Origin: Tricholoma matsutake
Lineage: Eukaryota > Basidiomycota > Agaricomycetes > Agaricales > Tricholomataceae
Direction of reading: 5' to 3'
Assembly (NCBI GenBank): GCA_026075535.2
Contig: AP026543.1
Location: forward strand, 10,106,001 to 10,170,000
DNA length: 64,000 bases
Shown: piece after piece, positions 22,381-32,759 of the stretch
Layout of the letters: each line of letters begins with the position of its first letter
Numbering within the stretch: the stretch's first letter is position 1
Program-made: the position numbers and the translations under genes
Notes under the pieces: model-generated
Told to the model about the DNA's origin: nothing
The model's database searches: none
Seen by the model: only the letters and a program-made list of their open reading frames with translations

Positions 22381-25126
22381 TACAAGGAGATTTGTCGTAA
22401 GAGTGTCATAGGGGGTGCTTAAGGATCTCACATGGGTGGATATGACTCTGTTGTACTACTTGGGTATCTGAGGTATGATAAGACTTGGGGGTCCAATATA
22501 GCTGAGCCCAGTTATATATTCTGGCATCCCCCAGTATATAGTGCATGTCATGGGTAACCCATGAGTCACTTGACCTCCACCCAGACCCACACCCTTGTAA
22601 AACCTGTACCCATGCTTGCAGGTGTGGGTATGGGTACTTGCAGGTCATGTGGGTATGGAAACCCACATGGGTTGGCACTGTGGCTTTGTGTCAACATTGT
22701 CCCCCTCACTGTTATTGTTAGTGTTTGAAGGTCCAGTTGAGTCCAGTTTCTCCCCATTTTGGGCTTGAACAAGAACCACAACCAGTTTTATTATTTTCAC
22801 AAACCAAACCAGACTGCAAGACACCAGTTTCTTGCAGTCCAGTGGAGTCCAGCTACCAATTGTGACCAGTTTGGGCACAACCAGTCATCAACCAATGTAT
22901 CTGAACCAACATTACATAGATAACTATACTAGAAGCCCCTCACAGGCAGGGGCCTGTGAGCACACCATTCAATAAAATACCTACATGTATACCATTCAAG
23001 CCAAACCATGGACAATCCATGGCTAGTGGATGGGGCCCATGGTGTGAGGATATCATGTGGGCTCACATCTCAACCAATAGGTATGGGCCCACCAACTCAT
23101 CATGGTTACTCACTCCATAGGATCCAGTGGAGATGTGCTGGGAGTCTCCACTATAGCTATGGCATCACAGTGGCAGTGATAGTGTCAGGACTCTATGTAC
23201 ATGTGTAACTGTCTACTGGCTATGCAGTCACATGACTACCAGAGTAGGTGTGCCCACACACACTACTCCATCTGCCCACATCCAAAAAAGGCAATGTCCT
23301 CATCACCACAGAAAAAAAAAATGCAAAACAATAAGTAGGAATAATATAGACAAAAGAATTCTATGGTTGGTATCAAAAATAAAGTAAAGAAAAACTCAAC
23401 AATGAGGTATCCATCCCAATGCCCAAAGGGCCCTACTCAAATCTGCAAGTCAGGGGCCTTGATCCCAGTCTAACTTTGGAACAGGAGCAGTAGCAGGAGC
23501 TACTCCAAATGGCTCAATAACCATGGGTTTTCCTGGTCCTATACCAGAGGAATGACATCAGGTGATATAAGGCTGAGGTGGAATGAGAGAGGGCAAAGCT
23601 GGATTTAAAAAATTTCAAGACAAAAAAAATTGTGGGGCTCATCATTGTCTTGTTTGTCATTATAGGGTCCCAAATGGCTGTGTATGGCCTGCCTTCAAAG
23701 CTGAGAGATCCCATAGATACACACTGGGTGCAGTTGGCATAGATGTGGCATCTTCAACCCAGTCAAAATGGGTGTCAAACATGGTGGGGCAAGCAGGGTA
23801 GTTGGGATGCATTCCAGGGGTGTTCTGGTGGGTCTAGGTGCATGCTGTGTTGTTTTTCAGCTGTGGCCCATGGTCCAGCATGGGGCAGAGCAGGCGGTTG
23901 GGCCACAATGATGACATGGTGGTGATGTGGTATGGCTCAAGGTGTGGACTGGGGGTCCAGGGCATGAGCTGGGGGGAGCAAGGTGCTACTGGAGGGCTCC
24001 TGGGCCTTTGTTTGGAGTTCTGGGGTGAGCGGGTTTGTTTCATCGAGTAAATAATGTGTTCAGATGAACACATCTGTGTGTGGTCTGGGCAATGGATTGC
24101 CATGGTACATCAACTATGGCCTGGTTCGCTGTCTCCGAGGTAGTGCTGGCTGTTTGGGTGCTTGCCATGGCCCAGGTCACTGTTGTGGGGGTGGTTGCAG
24201 CTGTGTTTGTTGCCATTGTCCATAGTGACATGGCGGTGGCACAGGGAGACTCAGGTTGTGAAACGAGGGGCTGGGGAGGTTTCTTGGAGCTGTGGGTTGA
24301 CTCGGCAGTTATGCTATCATCTTCTGCCTACATGGGGTGTGCAACAAGGGAAAACACCCAAATAATATTGTACAGATGCATCACAAAACCACAGCGGCTC
24401 AAATTCTAATGAACAATATGCAGCAGGAGTATATCTTCCATTGAACTAATATGACAAGTGCATACATAATGGCAAACCAACAATGAAAAATCTTAAAGCT
24501 AGATGAGGTCCCTGTAATGCAATGTCAAATCTCAACATTAAATCAGCAAAGGTTATATTGTATGCAACATTGAGAGGCATTTCATCAATTTGGGTATTGC
24601 CAGTGTTTCCAAGGTGCTGGGGCCTGTCTCAAAGCTGGGGAAGAGGCTGTGGTAGTCATTGTCAACAATGTTGTCATTGCTGATGGGGGCTGTGCAGCAT
24701 CGAGGGGTGTGCTGGGGTGTGTGACGAGGGTCTGGTGTGTGAGCTGAGGGTCATTATCCATCTGAGTAGCTGTCTCATTGGTTCTGGTAGTGGTTTGTGT
24801 ACTGAAATCAACGGTCTCTGCATTTTTCAGTGAGGTGGAGTCTTCATTGTTGGGTGGCTCTGTTTGGAGGGTGGCAGTGGTCTGCATGGTCATTTTGTCA
24901 GTCCTGGAGTTTGCCTGGGTGCTAGTGTTGATGCTGGCTCAGCCCCTTCAGTGTATTTGGACCATTACAAATGGACCAACTAATGGTGGCTTTAAGCTGT
25001 TTGAAATGGTCCAGCTAATCTGGGCCCATGGATTATAACAGACCATAGTAGATAAGTGGGCTCATGTGGTAGATATAAGGTCATGGAAATTATGGGTGAT
25101 ATGAGTACTGCTATAGGCCATTTGTC
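22381..25126. repeat. GGGCCC/TGGGTA-rich dispersed repeat region
   Basis: No gene was recognised. 22560-22680 holds repeated TGGGTATGGGTAC/ACCCACA words. 23010-23100 carries GGGCCCA cores. 23126-23280 is repeated, with about 10 percent mismatches by eye, at 62196-62341. 24960-25130 is repeated in opposite orientation at about 61240-61380. Minus-strand Thr/Ala-rich frames at 24040-24893 look compositional. Confidence 0.5.
23126..23280 (+). repeat. Dispersed repeat, copy A
   Basis: Shares AGTCTCCACTATAGCTAT, GACTCTATGTACATG, CTGTCTACTGGCTA and TGTGCCCACACACACTACTC with copy B at 62196-62341, over roughly 145 bp in the same orientation. No protein-coding content. It may be part of a MITE or the subterminal region of a larger element. 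Confidence 0.75.
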
Positions 25127-25290
25127 ATGAATGGGCCCATGGGTCAAGTCAATACTGCAGTGGACCATATGATGGATGGGCCCATGGGTCATGTCAACAC
25201 TGTAGTGGATCATATGATGGATGGGCCCATGGGTTATGTTAATACTGCAGTGGACCATATGATGAATGGGCCCATGGGTCAAAGGAAGAC
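25127..25290 (+). repeat. 45-bp minisatellite with GGGCCC cores
   Basis: About three and a half units with a 45-bp period, each containing ATGGGCCCATGGGT and GTGGACCATATGATG. Because 45 is a multiple of three, the units keep a plus-strand frame open (25127-25390) with a 15-residue repeat of the type [15 protein letters not shown]. Similar but less regular units lie inverted at 61000-61260. Coding status is doubtful. Confidence 0.8.
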
Positions 25291-25485
25291 ACACAAGGGT
25301 CTCTGCAAGGTCACATGTATCGGTGCATGGCATCCTTCCATGGTTATGTTCTCTGTTGGGCATGCTGGTCAAAATATGTTGAAGTGCTAGCTCCACATCA
25401 TTACATCAGAAGATAACCATACAAAAGTTCATTTGTCACCCAGTATGATATTGTATCACAAAATAAAATTGGAAATACAAATCAT

Positions 25486-26856
25486 TCAGACTGGCACAGA
25501 TGAGAAAGTCTTGGTCACTGTCGTCCACTCAGGCGACCTCATCCTCATCCTCTCATGAACATTATCCCTCATATATTGGGCAATACATACCCAGTTCCCA
25601 TTAATCTCTGACATTCCATGTCAGATTACCTTTCCCAGCAGGAAAACCATTGTTCCTGAAGGATAATCCAGCTCCAATCCAAGGTTCTTGAGTTTCAACC
25701 AAGCTCCCTTTTCATAATCTCTGATGGTCGTTAAACCAGTTGTACCATGGGCCTTGGGAATTGTTGTCCTGATGCATAGGGGTGATGCAATTACTGATCA
25801 AACCATATCCTGAGAAAGGTGTCATCCACAGCCGTAAAAACCTCTAGCACCTCCTCACCATCCTTTACCATGTCCGGAGAATCTCCCACCTTCTTCAGCA
25901 CCCCCCGACCAATCTCATACAATTCAGGATGAACAATGCTGAGCAAGGCACCCATCAGTGCAAATGATTCCGAAGTTTCTTTCAGCCATCCAAGTGTGTT
26001 CAGGTTCTCCGATCTTGGCTTCAAGGTCTTTGAAATCTTGGGCTTGAATTTAGGAGTCTAGAACAATCAGAAGAGAGAAGTAAAGGCCCTGAAATATAAA
26101 AATCTTCAACTTACATTGTGTGTTTGCTGGAACCAAGCTGGTGAGAGATTGATATTGCCAGGATAAGGCTGACATTTTCCAGGAGATTTATAATATTGAG
26201 GATCCGAACACCATTTTGTGTGAGTTGGATTCATAGTAAGGGATCCTCTGAGAGATTGATCCATCTTCAGTGCAGCCTCCCAAAGAATTCTCTACAAGCC
26301 ACATGATAGTCGAATGAATCAGAGGGGGTATTATTATATCAACAAGTTCTCACCTGTCTTTCAGGGCTCAGGATGCCAGGCAGGAACCAAAGTAGGATCC
26401 ATTCATGCATGTCTAGGACAATGGTCGGCTGGGTAAGTAGTCTCTGTCCATCATAACGGCTTGTCACAATCAAGGAATCCTCCTTGGAGTCATTCCGACT
26501 GGTCGGTCTCTTTGATAACATGTTTGAGTCATATCTTTGCACATCAAAATCATCAAATTTCACTGAAATCATTTAGCCAGAAATTTCAAATTGACAAAAT
26601 CTAAATATTACTATGCATCAGCTGCCATTGTTGCCATTTGTTCACAGTCAACTGCTAGTTGAACTGATAGTAAAAGTGGAGGAAGTGGGCCAGGATTCTG
26701 TTGGTTATAGATTGGCCAAATTGCCTTCATCTTTGTGAGATCGGGAATGTTCTGATTCTCATGGAGCTTCCTTGAAATCACCCACCAAAATCAGGCTCGG
26801 AGGTAGTCCGAAACAGTGTTGGTCAAGAAGAAAGGCGAGTTAGATGGTAATGACAT
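25486..26856 (-). pseudogene. TET/JBP-family 2OG-Fe(II) dioxygenase, decayed
   Basis: Reads leftward from ATG at 26856 (MSLPSNSPFFLTNTVSDYL) to TGA at 25486-25488. The family oxidises 5-methylcytosine (or thymine in JBP) in DNA with Fe(II) and 2-oxoglutarate. Recognisable blocks: PTIVLDMHEWILLWFLPGIL, MDQSLRGSLT, PYPGNINLSPAWFQQTHN, SFALMGALLSIVHPELYEIG, VLKKVGDSPDMVKDGE, the iron-binding HxD in TPMHQDNNSQGPWYN (His/Asp codons at 25766-25774), LDYPSGTMVFLLGKV, the distal His in HGMSEINGNWVC and YMRDNVHERM with the 2OG-binding Arg. An intron 26058-26114 has GT-AG ends. Lesions: TGA at 26791-26793 and 25621-25623, both where Arg fits, and single-base frame changes around the HxD motif and near 26600. 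All key residues survive but not in one frame. Divergent from the gene at 27160, with 303 bp between starts. Confidence 0.8.
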
Positions 26857-27159
26857 GTTGAATCCGATGAATCTGACATAGACAACAGATTGTATTTATA
26901 TAAATCAGAGGGGCCTTTATCTACTGATCACTCAAATCAATCTGATATCTGACATTCCCATTGTCAAGAATGTCTGGTGAAATGAAATGTCACTGCTATT
27001 GTTGTCCATCCCGATCCTGATGCCGATTTATGTTATCTTTCATCTATGAACATCATCTGAACATCATCAGTGACTTTGATCTCTGATACTGATAAGTGAT
27101 CAATTATAGATGTTGATTTCTCTAATCATTCTCATCAATATCTATCATTACTCCTGACA
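26857..27159. promoter_or_regulatory. Divergent intergenic region between TET/JBP and gene A
   Basis: 303 bp between the minus-strand TET/JBP start and the plus-strand gene at 27160. It contains an AT-rich TATTTATATAAAT stretch near 26892-26904, suitable as a TATA element, and TGATCA/ATCATC-rich text. A shared bidirectional promoter is inferred from geometry only. Confidence 0.35.
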
Positions 27160-27875
27160 ATGAGTGCTCCAAAAGTAACATGCCAGGCAGTTGTTGATTA
27201 TCTCTGCTCCTGGGCTAGAGCAGCAACACTTGAAGCTAAACAGCCTCATCGTCAGTTGGGTCTCAATGAGTATTATCATATTTGGAAAGCCAGGATGAAG
27301 CAAGAACTTGTAAGTTGCTTTACTCCTACATAACTACATTTTTATCCAGTGTTAGGGGATTCTGGAAATTATACATGGATGGATGATCCTTGAGAACAAG
27401 TTCCTTTATCTCACCCCTTTTCAAAAAAGACTGCACTCCTTGGTCACTGACATATCAAGTTTGGACATTGGCACATTCAAGGGAAGCCTTTCATTGCTCA
27501 GGGAGGCTACTACCAACATCGACTTGACAAGGATTGTGGAACCATACCTTGATCCTTGGTGGATCACCAGTACTCCCATGGTCATCAATCCAGACCTTTT
27601 CCCAGATGTACCAAGATTCCAGAACATGGTATGTAGCACTACATCTCATTATTAGATACTAGAATGATAATATTTCTTATTGATAACAGGTGGGGCCAGG
27701 CGTCAATGAAATTGCCTGTTCCTTCCGATCAAGGGTTTTGCTTGATGTCAGCCAAAGTCAGCAGGACTCGTCGCTGGTGTTGGGAATGGTATATGTGGCT
27801 GTGGGAGAGCTCTTGATAGAAAGGGAAGATCTTGTAGATGATGAGGAAATCTCCAATGTGGAATGTCCAGTCTGA
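27160..27875 (+). CDS. Hypothetical gene A in KDZ-TET island (three exons, intact)
   Basis: Exons 27160-27309, 27356-27628 and 27690-27875 join in frame through 46- and 61-nt GT-AG introns to give about 202 residues. No stop or shift was found, unlike the neighbouring TET/JBP and KDZ genes. The protein begins MSAPKVTCQAVVDYLCSW, is helical in the first 100 residues (YYHIWKARMKQEL, FQKRLHSLVTDI), has an aromatic patch VEPYLDPWWI and an acidic end REDLVDDEEISNVECPV. No signal peptide, membrane segment or known catalytic motif is visible. I do not recognise the family. Position between a TET/JBP gene and a KDZ transposase makes it a candidate accessory gene of the element, but host origin is equally possible. 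Confidence 0.6.
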
Positions 27876-28017
27876 CTTACCTTGCCTTTAACCTGATGAT
27901 CAAAAGTAGATAATGGAGTCTTGATGATTGGAAGTCTGCTTATGGCTATGCAACTTATGTAATGATCAACATTGGATATATTTACTTGAAACTTGAGAGA
28001 TGGTCAGATAACCAACC

Positions 28018-28752
28018 ATGAGCATCAACTGGAATGTATTGCCAGTGTTTATCCATGAAGGTGTCATTGATTTTCCCTTTTCGAACAACGCTGAAGCACA
28101 AGAATTCATGGATCTTCTCTGCTCACAGAGTTTGTTCATGGTGGCAATCAGTCCTGATAACAATCATTCAATGGAGCATAAATTGCAATATCTGGAAATG
28201 ATTAGAGAAGAATCGGTAAGTGAACCAATGGGAAATGTCATTTCATTTGGTTTTCTAAAATTGGGCAGGCTGCGGGTCGACAATTCCTGGGGAAATGTTA
28301 TCTGAAGAGCTTCCAGATTATAGTTCCAGAAGTTTATAAGCAAATGCATCATATTGTCAAGGCAGAGGAAGAGCCCCTTGGACTCCTTGAAAAGATTAGA
28401 GGATTGCATTCTAATTACTTGGAAGAACATCCCACCACTAGTGGCCAGAAAAGACAGCCTTGGTTCTCAATATCTTTGAACAACCAGTGGGGTATGAGTC
28501 TGGAGCAAGCACTTTGGGCACAAAGAGAATTTGTGAGTGATCCTCTTCATCTTGGATTTAATTTTGAATGTAACTGGAGAATGCTCATTGTGATCATCGT
28601 AGAACATCACTGGTGATGAAAACACCAGGCAACACCATCCTATACTTCTGAGGGAACTCCTACCTGCTATGATGGCAGCATATCGAAACATGTTGGAGAT
28701 TCAAACAAGAGTGGGTAGTATTAGGCCAGCTATACAGGATGATTTGAGATAA
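28018..28752 (+). CDS. Hypothetical gene B in KDZ-TET island (three exons, intact)
   Basis: Exons 28018-28215, 28269-28532 and 28603-28752 join in frame through 53- and 70-nt GT-AG introns to a stop TAA at 28750-28752, about 203 residues. It begins MSINWNVLPVFIHEGVIDFP, includes AEAQEFMDLLCSQSLFMVA, a basic-aromatic LGKCYLKSFQIIVPEVYKQM, QPWFSISLNNQWGMSLEQAL and a helical end ELLPAMMAAYRNMLEIQTRV. It starts 142 bp after gene A, same strand and similar size, but the two are not obviously similar in sequence. It might be a continuation of gene A in an older single gene. No family was recognised. Intactness beside decayed neighbours suggests more recent selection or a younger insertion. Confidence 0.6.
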
Positions 28753-28891
28753 TGGAGAGAGACTTACCTCTGGAATTATATATTGGATCACCCTTATTTA
28801 CATTTGGACCATGAAAGAAATTTGAATGTATGTGAAATGATTACAACAATATAAAACCACCCTACAAAATGAAAATGACATGACAAAACGA

Positions 28892-29011
28892 CCTGACAAA
28901 ATGACCCAACAAGGTGATGACCACACAAAATGACAATGTGGTTGGATTGTTTTGTTGTAGTATTTTGTCGGGTCATTTTGTGTGGTCATTTTGTTGGGTC
29001 ATTTTGTCAGG
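28892..29011. repeat. Inverted repeat at the head of the 13-bp satellite
   Basis: Left arm 28892-28934 and right arm 28972-29011 are nearly perfect reverse complements (CCTGACAAAATGACCCAACA against TGTTGGGTCATTTTGTCAGG), separated by about 37 bp. The satellite changes strand here: minus-sense units lie to the left, plus-sense units to the right. Confidence 0.8.
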
Positions 29012-30240
29012 TCATTCCTGTCAGGTCATTTTGTTGGGTCATTTTGTCGGGTCATTTTGTTGGGTCATTTTGTTGGGTCATCTAGTGTTGGGTCATCTAG
29101 TGTCAGGTCAGGATACTTATCTGGTCATTTTGTCGGGTCATTTTGTCGGATCGTTTTTTCGGGTCATTTTATGGGGTTGTTTTTTCGGGTCATTTTTTCG
29201 GGTCATCTAGTGTCGGGTCATCTAGTGTCGGGATGCTTATCTGGTCATTTTGTGGAGTCATTTTGTTGGACCGTTTTGTCTTATCATTTTGTCTTATCAT
29301 TTTGTTGGATCATTTTTTTGGGTCATTTTTTCGGGTTGTTTTATTGGGTTGTATTGTCGGGTCATTTTGTTGGGTCATTTTGTTGGGTCATCTTGTTGGG
29401 TCATTTTGTCGGGGCATTTTGTTGGGTCATCGGGTCATTTTGTTGGGTGATCATTTTGTTGGGTCATTTTGTTGGGTCGTTTTGTCAGGTCATTTTGTTG
29501 GGTCATTTTGTTGGGTCATTTCTTTGGGTCATCTAGTGTCGGGTCATCTGGTGTCGGGTCGGGATACTTATATGGTCATTTTGTTGGGTCATTTTGTCAG
29601 ATCGTCTGTTCGGGTCATTTTGTCGGGTCATTTTGTTGGGTCATTTTGTTGGGTCATTTTGTGGGTTCATTTTGTTGGGTCATCTAGTGTTGGGTCATAT
29701 AGTGTTGGGTCGGGATACTTATCTGGTTATTTTGTGGCGTCATTTTGTCGGACCATTTTTTCTTATCATTTTGTCTTATCATTTTGTCGGATCATTTTTT
29801 TGGGTCATTTGATCGGGTCATTTTATTGGGTCGTATTGTTGTGTCATTTTGTCGGCTCATTTTGTCAGCTCATTTTGTTGGCTCATTTTGTTGGCTCATT
29901 TTGTCAGGTCATTTTGTCAGGTCATTTTGTTGGGTCATCTAGTATCGGGTCATCTAGTATCGGGTTGGGATACTTATCTGGTCATTTTGTCAGGTCATTT
30001 TGTTGGATCGTTTGTTCGGGTTGTTTTATCGGGTTGTTTTGTCACATCATTTGGTCGGGTCATTTTGTCGGGTCATTTTGTCAGGTCATTTTGTTGGGTC
30101 ATTTTGTCAGGTCATTGTGTCATTTTGTCAGGTGATCATTTTGTCGGGTCATTTTGTTGGGTCATTTTGTCGGGTCATTTTGTTGGGTCATCTAGTGTTG
30201 GGTCATCTAGTGTTGGGTTGGGACACTTATCTGGTTGAAA
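28950..30240 (+). repeat. 13-bp satellite block 1 (GGGTCATTTTGTY)
   Basis: Roughly a hundred units of GGGTCATTTTGTT/C, many identical, with 12- and 14-bp variants. A higher-order module, TCTAGTGT plus GGGTC, repeated, then GGGATACTTATCTGGTC, recurs near 29083, 29205, 29528, 29683, 29937 and 30186. The block stops abruptly at GGTTGAAACAATACTACTCT (from 30234), 10 bp before the end of the KDZ coding region. Because 13 is not a multiple of three, all three plus frames stay open, giving long periodic open frames that should not be taken as proteins. Confidence 0.95.
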
Positions 30241-30250
30241 CAATACTACT

Positions 30251-31730
30251 CTAATCAATAATAACACCCAATCGAATAAATGACTTCCTTGCTGTATCAG
30301 CAAAATCCTCCCACATCGCCTCCTGTTGTGCAGCATAGATCTTATGTCCATGAGAGTAATCAGCCTCTTTTCTCTTCTTCCACTCTGCTGCCCAATAATT
30401 GAAGTATGCTGTTGTCCATTTCATCTCATACTGAACAAGGGTGTTTCCTCCATCGCTCATTCAAATGCTGCTTTTGCTCTCAGCCAGTTCACCTGGTGAA
30501 CTAGATATATCTTTAGTTTTACAAATCAGTAAATCTTTCATCCACTCACATTCTTTCATATAATTGGATGACAAACTGTCACCCTCGACATCCATATACC
30601 AGAACCATGGCAATGAATCGTGCTTCCATCCAGACTCCTTTGGGTTTATCAATGTAGTACCCGTCTTTAGATGGCTCTGATCAAGGATTTGGAATCGATC
30701 TAGCATTTCATTTGAAGCTCCCACTGACACCAGGGCTTCCCTACCAGCCCAATAGTTTTGAGCATAGAGTCATACCACCTGGTCAGTAGAGTGAATACCA
30801 GCCCAAGATTTCGTCTTTCCTGTTTTAGGTCCTTTGGGTTGGATCTTCATAATGAACAAGAAAGCTTTCTTTCCCAGCATGAGCCTGATCCCTTTGGGGT
30901 TGTCATTGCACTGCCCACTCCAAAGTTCTGTCTCGACCTTTGTGCCAGCTCCACCAGGCCTCACTCTCTGATTGCTTTGGAGGTCAGAGATGATGGCAAT
31001 GCGATGATGGAAGTCTCAGGCCTGTTTCCCAATCCCACATCATTGAATGGGTTGGATGAAACAGGGCAAGAAATTAGATCAATCTCACCATCGTCATCAG
31101 TGACAAAGACTTTGGAAGGTTCATAGGAGGAACTGATATTTTCCGATGATGAGTCAGGTTGGAGAAAGTGATTTGCTTTCCTCTGATGATCCAAGATTCT
31201 TGTGAGAAGCCAACTTCATTTCTTAGTAATTTCGATTTGCTCAGTCATTGTCGGGACACCACCAACTTGTCTCAGGTAACTTTGTAATGACAGCCTGTCA
31301 CAAGAAAGGAATGAAAATGCTGACAATAGCTTTATTAAACACTTACTGAGACTCTTGAATTGAGATCCCTTCCGAAAGGAATTCAACTGCAGAGACTTTG
31401 CCTGATGGCTGTTCTCGGCTCAATTGTAACTGCATCTTGGCTTTACCTGGGGCTGATCCAGGTAATGCTTGAGATCAGGGGATTGGAAATGAGAAATGAA
31501 GAGGACAGTACCATGTTTGCATTTCAGGGCATAGTAATCCATACTCTTGACATTTGTATCCTGATTTTGTTGCGCCGTCATCTCACCCTCTCACCAAGCT
31601 TCTAAATCTGCTGGTGCCGCTGACTCAGTCAGTTTCTTATAGGATTCTTCCGACCCCTTCAACAAATTCATTGCCTGTTTCATCTTCTGAACCAACAATG
31701 ATTCTACATTAAATAAGGTAGTCAATATTC
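30251..31730 (-). pseudogene. KDZ transposase, C-terminal part
   Basis: Minus-strand pieces 30251-30460 and 30461-30730 lie in one frame, separated by a TGA where Arg fits (SSI-R-MSDGG). They read LVQYEMKWTTAYFNYWAAEW at the end and VSVGASNEMLDRFQILDQ before it. Further upstream, 30770-31194 gives LMLGKKAFLFIMKIQPKG and TKSWAGIHSTDQVV. LR-LGK-AFLFR-x-VRP followed by TRAWAKV is the typical C-terminal signature of fungal KDZ proteins, and the long helical tail with Trp and basic residues is usual. Several introns and frame changes are present. It overlaps the end of the satellite boundary motif. Confidence 0.8.
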
Positions 31731-32735
31731 AGTGTAGGGGAAGGATGATGAGATATTTACTAATGCCGATTAGCTTCTTCCAGTTCAAGTGATTCATGTG
31801 GTCATCCAGAATTTCATTCTGATGAGCCATAGTTGCACCCTTGGCACTTCAGGATGTTTTGTTCAAGACAGCCCACAGAGTTTCCACAATTTCACCATCA
31901 ATTACACCACTCCCTGGCACATATGCCAATGTATATCTTGGAAGGCAATCATCAACATGTCCTACTACATGAAAGTCCCCAATCGCTCCTGTGATCTTAA
32001 GACCTTCTGGGATAGACAGAAAGGGTGACTGATTCACTCGGAGGAGAAAGTTGATTATCCACTGACAAAAGATGTCGTATATGAGTAGTGATCAATTGAT
32101 CCCCTTCATCGTCTTGCTGTTCAGGGCTTTACAAATTGCATAATTGATGTTTTTCTGCCTGTAAACTCAGATGAAAGGGCTTGTAAATTGAGGATTCATG
32201 ATGGGAAGAGACTTACTGCTCTCCTTTTTGGAAGTCAATGGTGGCCTCAGGTTGAAAAAATCCATGCCAAAGACAAACCACCAATCTGATACCAGTTGCA
32301 TCATAGCCAGCAACATTGACATTCCGATCAGCTTTGAACTCGTTGCATGTACAGGGAGGCTGCTTGAATTCCCTGGCTATCTTGAGCTGAGCCTTATAAT
32401 CCGAGCTCTCTGTCATAAAGCTCTGGCCATTTGTCAGTGGCACATCATCCTCGGGTCATTTCTGACATTGATGAGAAGCTGTAAAGTTCCCATCAATGGC
32501 AAAAGACCAAGTATAAACCCATCTAAATATCTTTAGTGTTTATCAGGGACTTGGTGTAAAAGTAGTGCTTACTGTTCTTTATCGTTCTTCCAATCTTCTG
32601 GCAAATTAATCCCAACCTGTGGACAGGTGGGGCAAAGGACAGCAAGATCCCTGAGTCCTGGGCTTTCAATGCTATGCCCAAACCCATGCCACTTCAGATG
32701 CTTGAGGTTTCAGAATTGCCTTGTACATCGGAGAA
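31731..32735 (-). pseudogene. KDZ transposase, catalytic core
   Basis: Exons on the minus strand include LKHLKWHGFGHSIESPGL and CPTCPQVGINLPEDW (32575-32710), then WSFAIDGNFTASH with the first catalytic Asp (about 32490), YDATGIRLVVCLWHGFFQP and FQKGEQ (32213-32440), LLIYDIFCQW with the second Asp (about 32075), HVVGHVDDCLPRY, and SGVIDGEIVETLWAVLN with the Glu (about 31880). The D-D-E arrangement, the CPxCPQPGINLP block and the YD-x-CQW motif are hallmarks of Kyakuja-Dileera-Zisupton transposases. In-frame TGA codons (for example 32456-32458 in QK-R-PEDD) and degraded splice sites show decay. The catalytic residues themselves are retained. Confidence 0.85.
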
Positions 32736-32759
32736 GTTTCTGATATTGGTCCTGGGAGA

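Noticed and set aside
28950..30240. CRISPR-like regular array
   Set aside because: Units are contiguous 13-bp repeats without unique spacers, in a eukaryotic context.
28914..30254. Long plus-strand open frames (up to 330 codons) rich in GSFCWVILLGHFV repeats
   Set aside because: The 13-bp satellite unit has no stop in any plus frame, so all three frames stay open with the same 13-residue period. They are repeat artefacts.
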